Below, piece by piece: positions 7,390 through 18,443 of a stretch of DNA of 64,000 nucleotides; position 1 is the first letter of the stretch, and every line of letters starts with the position of its first letter. The position numbers were made by a program, and so were the translations under genes. The notes under the pieces are model-generated. The model had not been told where the DNA came from and did not search any database. It saw nothing but the letters and a program-made list of their open reading frames with translations. The DNA lies in NCBI RefSeq assembly GCF_035989285.1, contig NZ_CP108513.1:4030001-4094000 (forward strand). Direction: 5' to 3'. This DNA comes from Streptomyces sp. NBC_01235 (GTDB lineage: Bacteria > Actinomycetota > Actinomycetes > Streptomycetales > Streptomycetaceae).

Positions 7390-8535
7390 CCGATCCGCGG
7401 TCCGCACCGTCGGCACCCGCTCCAACTGGATCCCGAACGTATGCCAATACACCCCCAACACCTCATCGTCGCCCGCCAGTTCCCTCTCCTCGCTCTCACC
7501 GTCGCCGGACGTCACCTTCAACCGGTGTCCGCTGAGCGTGATCCGTCCTCCGTCCTCCGTGACCCGTGAACAGATCAGCGACCGCGTGAAGTGCGATTCC
7601 GGAGAGGTGCTGTGCCACCAGGCCCCCGCCGCGAAGTCACCCAGCACCCGGGGCCGCACCTCCAGTCGGTACACACGTGCACCGTTCCGCACGACGTCCA
7701 GGTCCCCCACCTCCGCCTCCCGGACAGCCCCCGCCACCCGGCCTCCCGCTCCCTTCACCCCGGCCGGGTCCGACCCGGCCTCGTCGATCCGGAACACCCC
7801 ACCGGGGTCCTCCTGTTCACCCCCGCGCTCCCAGCGGAGCGGGTAGTGGCTGTGCGCCCCGAACCCGACATCGGCCAGCCACTCCCCCGCGTCCACCGTC
7901 CCCACCAACAGCGCGAGATGGTCGTACGGAATCCCGAGCCGCCCCTCCTCTCCGTACACCCGGCCCGCCAGCAATGTGACCTCGAACCCCAGCCCCGCGA
8001 GCAGCGCCCCGAACGCCCCGTTCAGCTCGTAACAGAACCCTCCCCTCCGCGCCCCGACCACCTTCTCGACCAGCCGCCTCTCTTCCAGCACGATCTCCTC
8101 CCCAAGATGAACCGACAGATTCTCGAAGGGCACGACCCGCAGATGCCGAAGGTGCAGATCCCGCAGGAGATCGACGGTGGGGGCGAGAGTGCTGGCGGGG
8201 GTGGTACCAGGGGCGGGGACGCCGGCGGAGGCCGCTCCGGTGGCGGTCGCGGTTGCGGAGGCCGCGCCGGTGGCGGTCGCGGTGCCGGTGGCGGTTTCCG
8301 CTGGCCACGCCGGGGGCTCTAGACCGAGGCGGCGCAGGTAGGCGTCGATCAGTCGGGCGTCGAGTGGAGCGGCGTGAAGCGGATGGGCATGGCGCGGAGA
8401 AGCATGGTGCGAAGGGGCATGGTGCGAAGGGGCAGGGTGCGAAGGGGCGTCGAGCTGGGAGGCTCCGGGTGGAGAGGTGTCGAGCCGTGCGGCGGGTCTC
8501 CGGGGCGGCCGGCCTTCGGCCTGGTCAGGATTCAT
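7285..8535 (-). CDS. Arylamine N-acetyltransferase with low-complexity insertions
   Basis: Acetyl-CoA-dependent transferase acting on arylamines or arylhydrazines. The catalytic triad is visible with canonical spacing: Cys168 in RGGFCYELN, His206 in PYDHLALLV (38 residues later) and Asp222 in WLADVGFG (16 later). The protein is 416 aa against about 280 for the family. The excess lies in a His/Pro/Ser-rich N-terminal stretch (about residues 31-56), an Ala/Thr/Gly-rich insertion (about 80-122) before the conserved VPFENL segment, and a C-terminal tail of degenerate T-[AT]-[DE]-R repeats (about 383-414). The ATG at 8535 is five bases after the comEC stop, so the two genes are probably translationally coupled. 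Confidence 0.88.
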   Translation of the reverse strand: MNPDQAEGRPPRRPAARLDTSPPGASQLDAPSHPAPSHHAPSHHASPRHAHPLHAAPLDARLIDAYLRRLGLEPPAWPAETATGTATATGAASATATATGAASAGVPAPGTTPASTLAPTVDLLRDLHLRHLRVVPFENLSVHLGEEIVLEERRLVEKVVGARRGGFCYELNGAFGALLAGLGFEVTLLAGRVYGEEGRLGIPYDHLALLVGTVDAGEWLADVGFGAHSHYPLRWERGGEQEDPGGVFRIDEAGSDPAGVKGAGGRVAGAVREAEVGDLDVVRNGARVYRLEVRPRVLGDFAAGAWWHSTSPESHFTRSLICSRVTEDGGRITLSGHRLKVTSGDGESEERELAGDDEVLGVYWHTFGIQLERVPTVRTADRTTDRTAERNTEQTAERTVHRVADRATDRGRPSER

Positions 8536-8539
8536 GCCC

Positions 8540-11500
8540 TCAGTCTCGCGCCACTCGCATCTCCCCGCCCGCGCCCGCGACAACCGCCAGCGCACCGTCG
8601 CGGTCCGTCCGCAGCACCACCGCGCCTCCCGCGCGCAGCGCCGCGACCGTGCTGGGTGCCGGATGCCCGTACGGGTTGTCCGCGCCGCACGAGATCAGCG
8701 CCAGCCGCGGTGCAACGGCGCGTATGAGGCCCGGGTCCTGGTAGGCCGAGCCATGATGGGCCACCTTGAGCACGTCCACTCCGTGCAGCGACGCGGCCGC
8801 CGGGGAACGCAACAGAGCCTGCTGGGCCGGGGGTTCGAGGTCGCCGAGCAGCAGCATGCGCAGCCCGGCCGACCGCACCAGCAGTGTCACGCTCGCGTCG
8901 TTCGGCCCGTCCGGTTCCGGCGCCGGGCGCGGCGGTGGCCACAGCACCTCCCAGTCGAGCGCGCCGAGCCGCCGCCGCTCTCCGGCCACCGCCCGCATCA
9001 GGGGAACGTCCCGCGCCTCCGCCTCCTTCCGTACGAACTCCACCTGGTCCACGGGCTCCTCGAACCCCGTCGTCTCGATAGCCCCCACCGCCCGGCCCCG
9101 CAGCACCCCGGGCAGTCCGGCCACGTGGTCGGCATGGAAGTGGGTGAGCACTACGAGTGGCACCCGGGTGATACCGAGCGTGCGCAGGCAGCGGTCGACC
9201 AGCGTCGGATCCGGCCCGGCGTCCACCACCACACCGGCTCCCTCGCCCGCCGCGAGAACGGTCGCGTCGCCCTGTCCCACGTCGCACATCGCCAGCCGCC
9301 AGCCCGGCGGCGGCCAGCCCGTGATCACCCGGGTCAACGGCGGCGGTTGCACCACCACCAGCAGGAGCAGCACTCCGCAGACCCCGCACAGCCACGGATG
9401 CCGCGACAGCCGCCGCCCGAGCATCACCACCCCGGCCGTGACAAGGGCGAGCAACAGCGCCCCACCCCAACTCCCGGGCCAGTCCACTCCCCCGCCGGGC
9501 AGCGCCGCCCCGGTCCGCGCCACGCCCGCGATCCATCCAGCCGGCCAACTCGCGCACCATGCCAGCGCCTTGGCCACCGGCATCGCCACGGGCGCCGTCG
9601 CCAGCACCGCGAAGCCCAGCACCGTCGCCGGCGCGACCGCGAACTCCACGAGGAGATTGCAGGGCACCGCCACCAGACTCACCCGCGCCGACAGCACAGC
9701 GACGACCGGCGCACACAGGGCCTGCGCGGCTCCCGCGGCCGCCAGCGCCTCCGCGAGCCGCGAGGGCACCCGGCGCCGTCGCAGCGCGGCACTCCAGCGC
9801 GGGGCCAGCGTCAGCAAGGCACCGGTGGCCAGGACGGACAGCAGGAACCCGTAACTCCGCGCCAGCCACGGGTCGTACAGCACCAGCAGCAGCACCGCTG
9901 TCGCCAGCGCCGGGATGAGGGATCTGCGGCGGCCGGTCGCCAGGGCGAGCAGCACGATCGCTCCGCAGGCCGCGGCGCGCAGCACACTCGGGTCGGGCCG
10001 GCACACGACCACGAAGCCGAGCGTGAGCGCTCCGCCGAGCAGCGCGGTCGCTCGCAGCGGGACTCCGAGGCGCGGCGCCAGGCCGCGGCGCTCGACATGC
10101 TGGGCCAGGCCGGGCGGGCCCAGGAGCAGGGCGAGGATGATCGTGAGGTTGCTGCCGGAAACGGCGAGGGTGTGTGCCAGATCCGTCTCCTTGAAGGCCT
10201 CGTCCAGTTCGGGCGTGATCCGCGAGGTGTCCCCGACGACCAGCCCCGGCAGCAACGCCCTGGCGTCCTCGGGCAGTCCGTCGGTGGCCGCCCGCAGTCC
10301 CGCCCGCAACCGCCCCGCCAACCGCTGAGCAGCCGACGGTTCCCGCACCACCGACGGCACCGCACCATCCCGCACCCGCAGCACGGCCGCGATCCGGTCC
10401 CCGCCGGCCAACGCGGGTGCCAACCGCCCGGTCACCCGCACCCGAGTGGACGGCAACAGCCCAAGCCACGGCGCCGCCCCAGGCCTCGCCCCGGAACCCC
10501 GCCCGCCACCGGACACGTCCCGGCCACCGAAATCCGCAGGCCCACGACCGAAAACCTGACGGCCCTCGGGCTCTGCACGGGCGGCGAGTGGGAGTCCACC
10601 GGTGGTGGAACTGCCCTCACCCCCGGGCACATCCCGCCCCCCGGATTCCGCGCGGCCGCCTCCACCCACCTCCCGGCCTCCGGACTCCGCCCGCCCGCCT
10701 CCAGACACCCCCCAGCCCCCGGACTCCGCACGCCCGCCTCCAGACACCCCCCAGCCTCCAGACACCCCCCAGCCTCCGGACTCCCCCCGCCCGCCTCCTG
10801 ACACCCCCCAGCCCCGGGCCTCCACACGCCCGCCTCCCGGCGGCTCCCGCCCGTCGAGCGCCGCGCGCGGCCCACCCGTGGCCCAGCCCGACCCGACGTC
10901 CACGACGACCAGCACCGGGGCCCGCGTCGCCACCGCCGCCCGGGCCACTCCTTCGACGCTGCGCACCTCCGCGTTGATCAGGACGGAGTCCGGGGTCACG
11001 TGGTCCCCTCTGACCCGGGGCCGGGTGAGCCGCGGGTCGGAGGTGATCTCCACCTCGGCGGTGACGGTGGCGTACTCCCGCGCCAACGCCGGTACCGGCC
11101 CCCGGCGCAGATCGGCCCCGTGCAGCCCGGCCGACGCGGCAGCCGCGGCCACGCAGAGCAGTGAGGCGGCGACGGTGACACGGGGCCAGACCTTCCGACC
11201 GCCAACAGCCCGAACGCCGGGCGGCCGATGACCGCCCGCGCCACGACTCCCGCCATGACCTGCCCCATGCCCTGCCCCACCCCTCGCGGCCCAGCGTGCG
11301 CCGCGCCTCACGGCCCACCCTGCGTCGCACCCCGCGCCACGCCGCCCCACGATCAGAAGAGCACCGGCAGCCATCAGACAGACGATCACGACGCCGATCA
11401 CCACCCCCGGCGGCGCGTCCAACGTCAGCGCAGCCGTCGCCCAGGCCGCGAGGGCGGGTGGTACGAGCCGTAGATCCACCGGCCCTTCCTGACGCGGGTT

Positions 11501-11641
11501 GGCATCGCCCAGTCGCCTCCCGGAAGCTGCGTGCACGGCCTGGCGAGTGCGGGAGCGGGGGACGGCCCGAACGCCGATGACCTCGGCGTCTTCCTTCTCC
11601 CCGGCTCCGGACGCCGTGCCCGCGGCGTGTTCGCTCCTCAT
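8540..11641 (-). CDS. comEC: ComEC/Rec2 family DNA-uptake channel protein
   Basis: Polytopic membrane protein that in competent bacteria carries single-stranded DNA across the membrane. The 1033-aa product has N-terminal membrane segments (about residues 58-98 and 154-175), an extracellular OB-like region, a competence domain from about 440 with many hydrophobic helices, and a C-terminal metallo-beta-lactamase-like domain (about 790-1033) with GVVVDAGPD, VLTHFHADHVAGLPG, LLLGDLEPPAQQ and KVAHHGS. The start overlaps the comEA stop as ATGA. Oddity: residues about 262-385 are a Gly/Arg/Ser-rich repetitive insertion within the OB-like region. Natural competence is not established for Streptomyces, so the role here is inferred from family only. 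Confidence 0.92.
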   Translation of the reverse strand: MRSEHAAGTASGAGEKEDAEVIGVRAVPRSRTRQAVHAASGRRLGDANPRQEGPVDLRLVPPALAAWATAALTLDAPPGVVIGVVIVCLMAAGALLIVGRRGAGCDAGWAVRRGARWAARGGAGHGAGHGGSRGAGGHRPPGVRAVGGRKVWPRVTVAASLLCVAAAAASAGLHGADLRRGPVPALAREYATVTAEVEITSDPRLTRPRVRGDHVTPDSVLINAEVRSVEGVARAAVATRAPVLVVVDVGSGWATGGPRAALDGREPPGGGRVEARGWGVSGGGRGESGGWGVSGGWGVSGGGRAESGGWGVSGGGRAESGGREVGGGGRAESGGRDVPGGEGSSTTGGLPLAARAEPEGRQVFGRGPADFGGRDVSGGGRGSGARPGAAPWLGLLPSTRVRVTGRLAPALAGGDRIAAVLRVRDGAVPSVVREPSAAQRLAGRLRAGLRAATDGLPEDARALLPGLVVGDTSRITPELDEAFKETDLAHTLAVSGSNLTIILALLLGPPGLAQHVERRGLAPRLGVPLRATALLGGALTLGFVVVCRPDPSVLRAAACGAIVLLALATGRRRSLIPALATAVLLLVLYDPWLARSYGFLLSVLATGALLTLAPRWSAALRRRRVPSRLAEALAAAGAAQALCAPVVAVLSARVSLVAVPCNLLVEFAVAPATVLGFAVLATAPVAMPVAKALAWCASWPAGWIAGVARTGAALPGGGVDWPGSWGGALLLALVTAGVVMLGRRLSRHPWLCGVCGVLLLLVVVQPPPLTRVITGWPPPGWRLAMCDVGQGDATVLAAGEGAGVVVDAGPDPTLVDRCLRTLGITRVPLVVLTHFHADHVAGLPGVLRGRAVGAIETTGFEEPVDQVEFVRKEAEARDVPLMRAVAGERRRLGALDWEVLWPPPRPAPEPDGPNDASVTLLVRSAGLRMLLLGDLEPPAQQALLRSPAAASLHGVDVLKVAHHGSAYQDPGLIRAVAPRLALISCGADNPYGHPAPSTVAALRAGGAVVLRTDRDGALAVVAGAGGEMRVARD
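10489..10858. repeat. Coding repeat in comEC (about 39-bp units)
   Basis: Imperfect tandem units of about 39 bp, with partial copies, encode alternating WGVSGGGR and AESGG segments. The run sits inside the comEC frame without interrupting it. Variation in unit number would change the length of the extracellular loop. Confidence 0.8.
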
Positions 11642-12951
11642 GGCCGCACGAGATTCCGCAGGTCGGCGAAGCGACGCTCACCGATGCCGTTGACCTCGCG
11701 CAGTTCGTCCACCGACCGGAAACCGCCGTGCCGTGTGCGGTAGTCGATGATGTGCTGCGCCAACACGGGTCCCACGCCGGGGAGGGTGTCGAGTTGATCC
11801 ACGGTGGCCGTGTTGAGGGAGACGGGAACCGCGGGACCCACTCCCATGCCGGCACCGGCGGACCCCGCTGTCCCTGTCCCCGCCCCCGCCCCTCCGGCAG
11901 CCCCGGCCGGCGCGGGACCGCCGACGACGACCTGCTCGCCGTCCACGAGGAAGCGGGCGCGGTTGAGACCGTCGGTGTTGGTGCCCGGTCGCACTCCACC
12001 GGCCGCGCCCAACGCGTCGACCACCCGTGAACCGGCCGGGAGTCGGTGGATCCCGGGCTTCCTCACCTTGCCGCTGACGTCCACCACGATCTCGGCCCCG
12101 GCCGTACTCCCCGCACCCGGCGGGCCTACGGAAGCGGCGAGATCGGCAGCCGGTTTCTGCTCACCTGCCTCATAAGGGGCGGCGGCCCGCACCACCTCCG
12201 GGGCCCGTACCGGCTGGGCCCGGCCGACCCAGAAGTGCTGCACGGCGAAAGCGGCGGCCGCGACCAGCAGCACCGTGAGCGCGAGCACGCTCCTGCGTTC
12301 CAGGCCGCAACGCGCCTGCAACCACACCGGCATCCGCTCCCGCAGGGCCAGCCCTGCCCGCTCCGGCCAGGCCCCAGCGGCATGAGGGGGCGCCCCCTCA
12401 CCAGCGTCGAGGCCTCGGTCGCGGTCGCGGTCCACGTCGGCATACCGCTCGCCCTCACCCCAGGGCACACCGACTTCTCTCGCATCCCGCATATCCCGCA
12501 ATTCCCGCGCATCCGACGCCTTCAGAGCACTCGGCCCACCCGGCGCACCCAATGTCCCCGGCGCCTCCGACGCTTCCGCCCTTTCCGATGCTTCACACCC
12601 ACCCGCCGCTCCACCAAGGACGCCACCATCGGAACCCGCACCCGCACCCAAACCCACACCGGCATCGGCATCGGCATTGGCATCCGCCCCCGCACGCGAA
12701 TCCACGTCCCCACCGCCCCTACCAGGCGGCCCCATCCCCGACTCCCCCCGCTCCCGGGCCCGTTCGGCGAACAACACCTGCGCCCGACGGCGGTTCTCCT
12801 CCGCCGAGGCATGACGGTGTCCGGTCCGGCCGCCGCCAGGTGGACGGAGACGGTGCGAGCGGCCGTCGGAGCCGGGGGCCCGACCCGGACCACTGGTCGC
12901 GTTCGTGTTGTGTGAGCGTGATCGAAGTGCCATGCGACGAGGATCGGACAC
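11638..12951 (-). CDS. comEA: ComEA-type helix-hairpin-helix DNA-binding membrane protein
   Basis: DNA receptor partner of ComEC. The 437-aa product has a long, low-complexity, probably cytoplasmic N-terminal half (Ala/Asp/Gly runs near residues 86-110, a DRDRDR run near 174-179), one membrane helix (about 221-241), an SLBB-type domain (about 287-345, DVSGKVRKPGIHRLPAG) and a C-terminal helix-hairpin-helix domain (about 377-437, SLNTATVDQLDTLPGVG). The usual ComEA is about 200-300 aa, so the N-terminal extension is long. The GTG at 12951 is the longest start; ATG 12933 is an alternative, and neither has a good ribosome binding site. comEC follows with a 4-base overlap. Confidence 0.9.
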   Translation of the reverse strand: MSDPRRMALRSRSHNTNATSGPGRAPGSDGRSHRLRPPGGGRTGHRHASAEENRRRAQVLFAERARERGESGMGPPGRGGGDVDSRAGADANADADAGVGLGAGAGSDGGVLGGAAGGCEASERAEASEAPGTLGAPGGPSALKASDARELRDMRDAREVGVPWGEGERYADVDRDRDRGLDAGEGAPPHAAGAWPERAGLALRERMPVWLQARCGLERRSVLALTVLLVAAAAFAVQHFWVGRAQPVRAPEVVRAAAPYEAGEQKPAADLAASVGPPGAGSTAGAEIVVDVSGKVRKPGIHRLPAGSRVVDALGAAGGVRPGTNTDGLNRARFLVDGEQVVVGGPAPAGAAGGAGAGTGTAGSAGAGMGVGPAVPVSLNTATVDQLDTLPGVGPVLAQHIIDYRTRHGGFRSVDELREVNGIGERRFADLRNLVRP

Positions 12952-13001
12952 TTCACCGAACCGCGATGATCTTGCTCAATTTCCGGGGATAATCACCCAG
13001 T

Positions 13002-13010
13002 TGTGGATAA
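13002..13010 (-). promoter_or_regulatory. Isolated match to the DnaA-box consensus
   Basis: TGTGGATAA is the reverse complement of TTATCCACA, the classical DnaA box. It is a single site about 50 bp upstream of comEA, with no second box nearby, so it is not an origin and may be chance. Confidence 0.25.
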
Positions 13011-13048
13011 CTCCACCACTCACACGAGTGAGGGAAGCCCGTAAGCCC

Positions 13049-13894
13049 TCAGCGCGGTGAGACCACGACGCCCAGCAGTCCCGGCCCGGTATGCGCCCCG
13101 ATCACCGCACCGACCTCACTCACGTGCAGATCGGCGAGCCCGGGCACGCGTGACCGCAGACGGTCCGCAAGAGCGGACGCCCGGTCGGGAGCGGCGAGAT
13201 GGTGCACGGCGATGTCGACCGGCGCGCTGCCCGCACGGTCGGCCACGAGCTCCTCCAGGCGGGCGATCGCCTTCGACGCCGTCCGCACCTTCTCCAGGAG
13301 ATCGATACGTCCCCCGTCCAGCTGGAGCAGCGGCTTCACCGCGAGCGCCGAGCCCAACAGGGCCTGGGCAGCACCGATCCGGCCGCCACGGCGCAGGTAG
13401 TCCAGGGTGTCGACGTAGAAATAGGCGGAGGTGCCGGCGGCCCGCTTCTCCGCCGCGGTGACCGCCTCGTCGACCGTGCCACCCGCCTCGGCGACCTCGG
13501 CCGCCGCCAGCGCGCAGAAGCCGAGCGCCATCGCGACCATGCCGGTGTCCACCACCCGCACCGGCACCGGTGCCTCACGCGCCGCGACGACCGCCGCGTC
13601 GTAGGTGCCGGACAACTCGGCGGAGAGGTGGAGGGAGACGATGCCGGTGGCGCCGGCCTCGGCGACTCTGCGGTACGTCTCGGCGAAGAGCTGGGGGCTG
13701 GGGCGCGAGGTGGTGACGGGGCGTCGCTTCTGCAGCGCCTGAGCGAGGGAGCGGGTCGAGATCTCGTTGCCCTCTTCAAGAGCCTGGTCGCCGAGGACGA
13801 CGGTCAGGGGCACCGCGGTGATGCCGTGACGCTCCATCGTCCGCTGCGGCAGGTAGGCCGTTGAATCCGTGACGATCGCGACATGGCGGGACAT
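13049..13894 (-). CDS. DegV family fatty-acid-binding protein
   Basis: 281-aa cytoplasmic protein of the DegV fold, which binds a fatty acid between two alpha/beta domains; some members (FakB) present the fatty acid to a kinase. Family signatures are the start HVAIVTDSTAYLP, the conserved VTTSRPSP loop, SLHLSAELSGTYDAA, the VVDTGMVAMALGF stretch and FYVDTLDYLRRGGRIG. The C-terminal domain ends in AVIGAHTGPGLLGVVV, which carries the usual fatty-acid carboxylate-binding His-Thr-Gly. The ATG at 13894 follows AGGTC. A small CTCAC/GTGAG hairpin at 13019-13032 lies after the stop. No FakA kinase gene is adjacent. Confidence 0.92.
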   Translation of the reverse strand: MSRHVAIVTDSTAYLPQRTMERHGITAVPLTVVLGDQALEEGNEISTRSLAQALQKRRPVTTSRPSPQLFAETYRRVAEAGATGIVSLHLSAELSGTYDAAVVAAREAPVPVRVVDTGMVAMALGFCALAAAEVAEAGGTVDEAVTAAEKRAAGTSAYFYVDTLDYLRRGGRIGAAQALLGSALAVKPLLQLDGGRIDLLEKVRTASKAIARLEELVADRAGSAPVDIAVHHLAAPDRASALADRLRSRVPGLADLHVSEVGAVIGAHTGPGLLGVVVSPR

Positions 13895-14209
13895 GACCTG
13901 GAGGTTACCTGGCGTAGCCCCCGTGCGGCAGCCCGGCCCCTCGCAGCCGCCCCGGCCTTGACCGAATCAAGTGCCACCGTCAACCAGCACCTGACCCGGC
14001 CCCCATCACGCACCGAACCGGTACCTCTCCAAAGACCACGTCGACTACACCCGAACCGGGACCCCACCGGTAACCGCATCCACCGGGACCCCACCGGGCC
14101 GAGCGCCACGGTGATCAACTCGACAGCGCCCGAACCCTGACCTCGTCAGAGACCGCCTCGACCCGCCCGCACCCGGGCTCACCAAAGACAGTAGCGACGC
14201 CGCCCCGCG
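13895..14209. other. Non-coding spacer of 315 bp
   Basis: No convincing gene. It contains a 15-bp direct repeat (ACCGGGACCCCACCG) at 14056-14070 and 14082-14096, and a short CTTG/CAAG dyad near 13959-13973. The promoter of the DegV gene should be at its left end. Confidence 0.5.
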
Positions 14210-14947
14210 TCAGGTGGTGCTCTCGGGGCGCGGCTTCTTCTGCCACGGGTAGGTGGGGCGCGGTCCCGGTGGGGTGATGGCGGACCGGGTCGGCTCCTCC
14301 GGGGCGCCTGCGCCGGGGGTCTCAGGCCAGGTCTGTCCTGCCGCCGCGCTGTCGGCGGCCGGTGCCTCGGGCCACGGGGGCGGCGGTGTCCGGGTGGAGT
14401 CCGATGTGGTCCAGTGCCGCAGGGCGCCGGCCTCGACGTCTATCTGCGCGCTGAGGGTGTCGAGGTCGTCGTCCGCGAAGCGGCGGGCGCGGTCCCGGGC
14501 CGCCCAGCGCAGCGAGTCCGCCGATCCCGTGATGCGCTCGGTGCGCTCCCGCAGTGAGGGCAGCCGCCCGGCGAGCGTCGACCGGTCCGGCTCGGACTCC
14601 AGGCGCTTGAGCTCGTCGTCCAGTTCGTACCCGTGTGCACTGAGCCTCTGGAACAGGTCGAGGGACTCCTTGAGGGACTCGTCCTCGGCGACGCCCGCGT
14701 GCAGCGCGTCCTGCGTGGCCCGCATCGACGTGCGCAGCTTGAGCCGCAGCTGGGCGATCTCGCCGGCCGGTCCGAGCTGGGCGAAGGACTTGGCCCGCAG
14801 GGTGTGGTCCTCGACCGTGCGGCGGGCCTGGGTGATGGTGCGGTCGACGCCTCGCTTGGCGGCGCCGATCACCTTCACCGTGGCGTAGGCGCCGAGCGCC
14901 AGGAAGAGCACGAAGAGCAGGGCGACGACTGTGATCACTGCTTCCAC
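14210..14947 (-). CDS. Membrane-anchored coiled-coil protein of unknown function
   Basis: 245-aa protein starting at GTG 14947, which follows GGAGGAGGAG. The N-terminus is a single hydrophobic helix (about residues 3-26, EAVITVVALLFVLFLALG). A long charged helical region (about 30-175) follows, with heptad-like patterns such as AQLRLKLRTSMRATQDALH, and then a Pro-rich tail. The topology suggests a bitopic membrane protein with a cytoplasmic coiled coil. I do not recognise a named family, although similar proteins lie downstream of leuS in Streptomyces. It is separated from leuS by a strong terminator, so it is probably independent. Confidence 0.75.
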   Translation of the reverse strand: MEAVITVVALLFVLFLALGAYATVKVIGAAKRGVDRTITQARRTVEDHTLRAKSFAQLGPAGEIAQLRLKLRTSMRATQDALHAGVAEDESLKESLDLFQRLSAHGYELDDELKRLESEPDRSTLAGRLPSLRERTERITGSADSLRWAARDRARRFADDDLDTLSAQIDVEAGALRHWTTSDSTRTPPPPWPEAPAADSAAAGQTWPETPGAGAPEEPTRSAITPPGPRPTYPWQKKPRPESTT

Positions 14948-15021
14948 CAGCTCCTCCTCCGGCCTGCCACGACACATCCGGCGCCACACATGGCGCGCCG
15001 CACTTCAAACCGTAAACGACG

Positions 15022-15062
15022 CGGGCAGGTTCGGAGTTCCAGAAGAACCCCGAACCTGCCCG
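15022..15062 (-). terminator. Hairpin terminator after leuS
   Basis: Perfect 13-bp stem CGGGCAGGTTCGG/CCGAACCTGCCCG, with an inner GTTC/GAAC pair in its 15-base loop, about 70 bases past the leuS stop codon. Confidence 0.7.
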
Positions 15063-15129
15063 TAGGGGACTACCCGGAGCCGTACTCACGGCCCGCGATG
15101 GTCACGCCCCGTGACGGTCCCGGTGCTGC

Positions 15130-18015
<2,886 letters not shown>

Positions 18016-18069
18016 GGTCCTCAAAGCTCCATCGATCGTCTCTGCCAGCGGCATGTCGTCCAGGAAACG

Positions 18070-18094
18070 AAAAATCCCCTCGCACAGGAGGGGA
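18070..18094 (-). terminator. Intrinsic terminator in the leuS leader (attenuator)
   Basis: On the minus strand the stem TCCCCTC/GAGGGGA with loop CTGTGC is followed immediately by five T residues, a canonical Rho-independent terminator and rare in this GC-rich genome. It lies 55 bases upstream of the leuS start and 47 bases after the leader-peptide stop, so it would block leuS transcription unless overridden. Confidence 0.8.
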
Positions 18095-18140
18095 CGCCGC
18101 GCCGATTCCGAACCGTCCGTTCACCGGCGGTCGGGACTGA

Positions 18141-18179
18141 TCAGCGCGGCTCGCTAAGCAGAAGGCGTACAGCACGCAT
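18141..18179 (-). CDS. leuS leader peptide (12 aa, three consecutive Leu codons)
   Basis: ATG at 18179 to TGA at 18141-18143 encodes MRAVRLLLSEPR. Three adjacent Leu codons (CTT CTG CTT) immediately precede a GCCGCGC segment. That segment can pair with GCGCGGC at 18095-18101, which abuts the attenuator stem. A TACCCT hexamer six bases before the ATG could be a -10 element, in which case the leader mRNA would be leaderless. Ribosome stalling at the Leu codons when charged tRNA-Leu is low would change the pairing and allow read-through into leuS. Seen: the mini-gene, codons and stems. Inferred: the mechanism. Confidence 0.7.
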   Translation of the reverse strand: MRAVRLLLSEPR

Positions 18180-18291
18180 GACGTTAGGGTACCGCAGGCC
18201 TTGAGCACGCCGCGACGCGCTTACGTATGCATGGTCGCGACAACGTTGCTGCGACCAGAACGGGCGGGCCGGAACTGAATCAAGGACAAGG

Positions 18292-18383
18292 GTTACTTCG
18301 CGTAACAGCCATTAAAGGACATTACAACAGCCACATTGTCGCTTCATAACAACGCAATAACTCAAACCTCGTACCGATCGGTA
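18292..18383 (+). promoter_or_regulatory. AT-richer promoter region of the redox operon with two dyads
   Basis: The spacer before the gene at 18444 is unusually AT-rich for this genome. It contains GTTAC/GTAAC arms around a 5-base loop (18292-18306) and a perfect 12-bp palindrome TACCGATCGGTA (18372-18383), 60 bp before the start codon. Both are candidate operator sites. Confidence 0.4.
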
Positions 18384-18443
18384 TGGAGCCACTTAGAGTT
18401 CGGCAGCGGGACCGCTTTCCCGAAACTGCTCGGAGTTGCCCCC

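Noticed and set aside
10617..11999. Long minus-strand frame within comEC and comEA
   Set aside because: Different frame from comEC/comEA, whose domains and ATGA overlap are clear; product is Arg/Gly-rich shadow.
12952..13048. Replication origin suggested by a DnaA box
   Set aside because: Only one box is present, with no dnaA/dnaN genes or box cluster.
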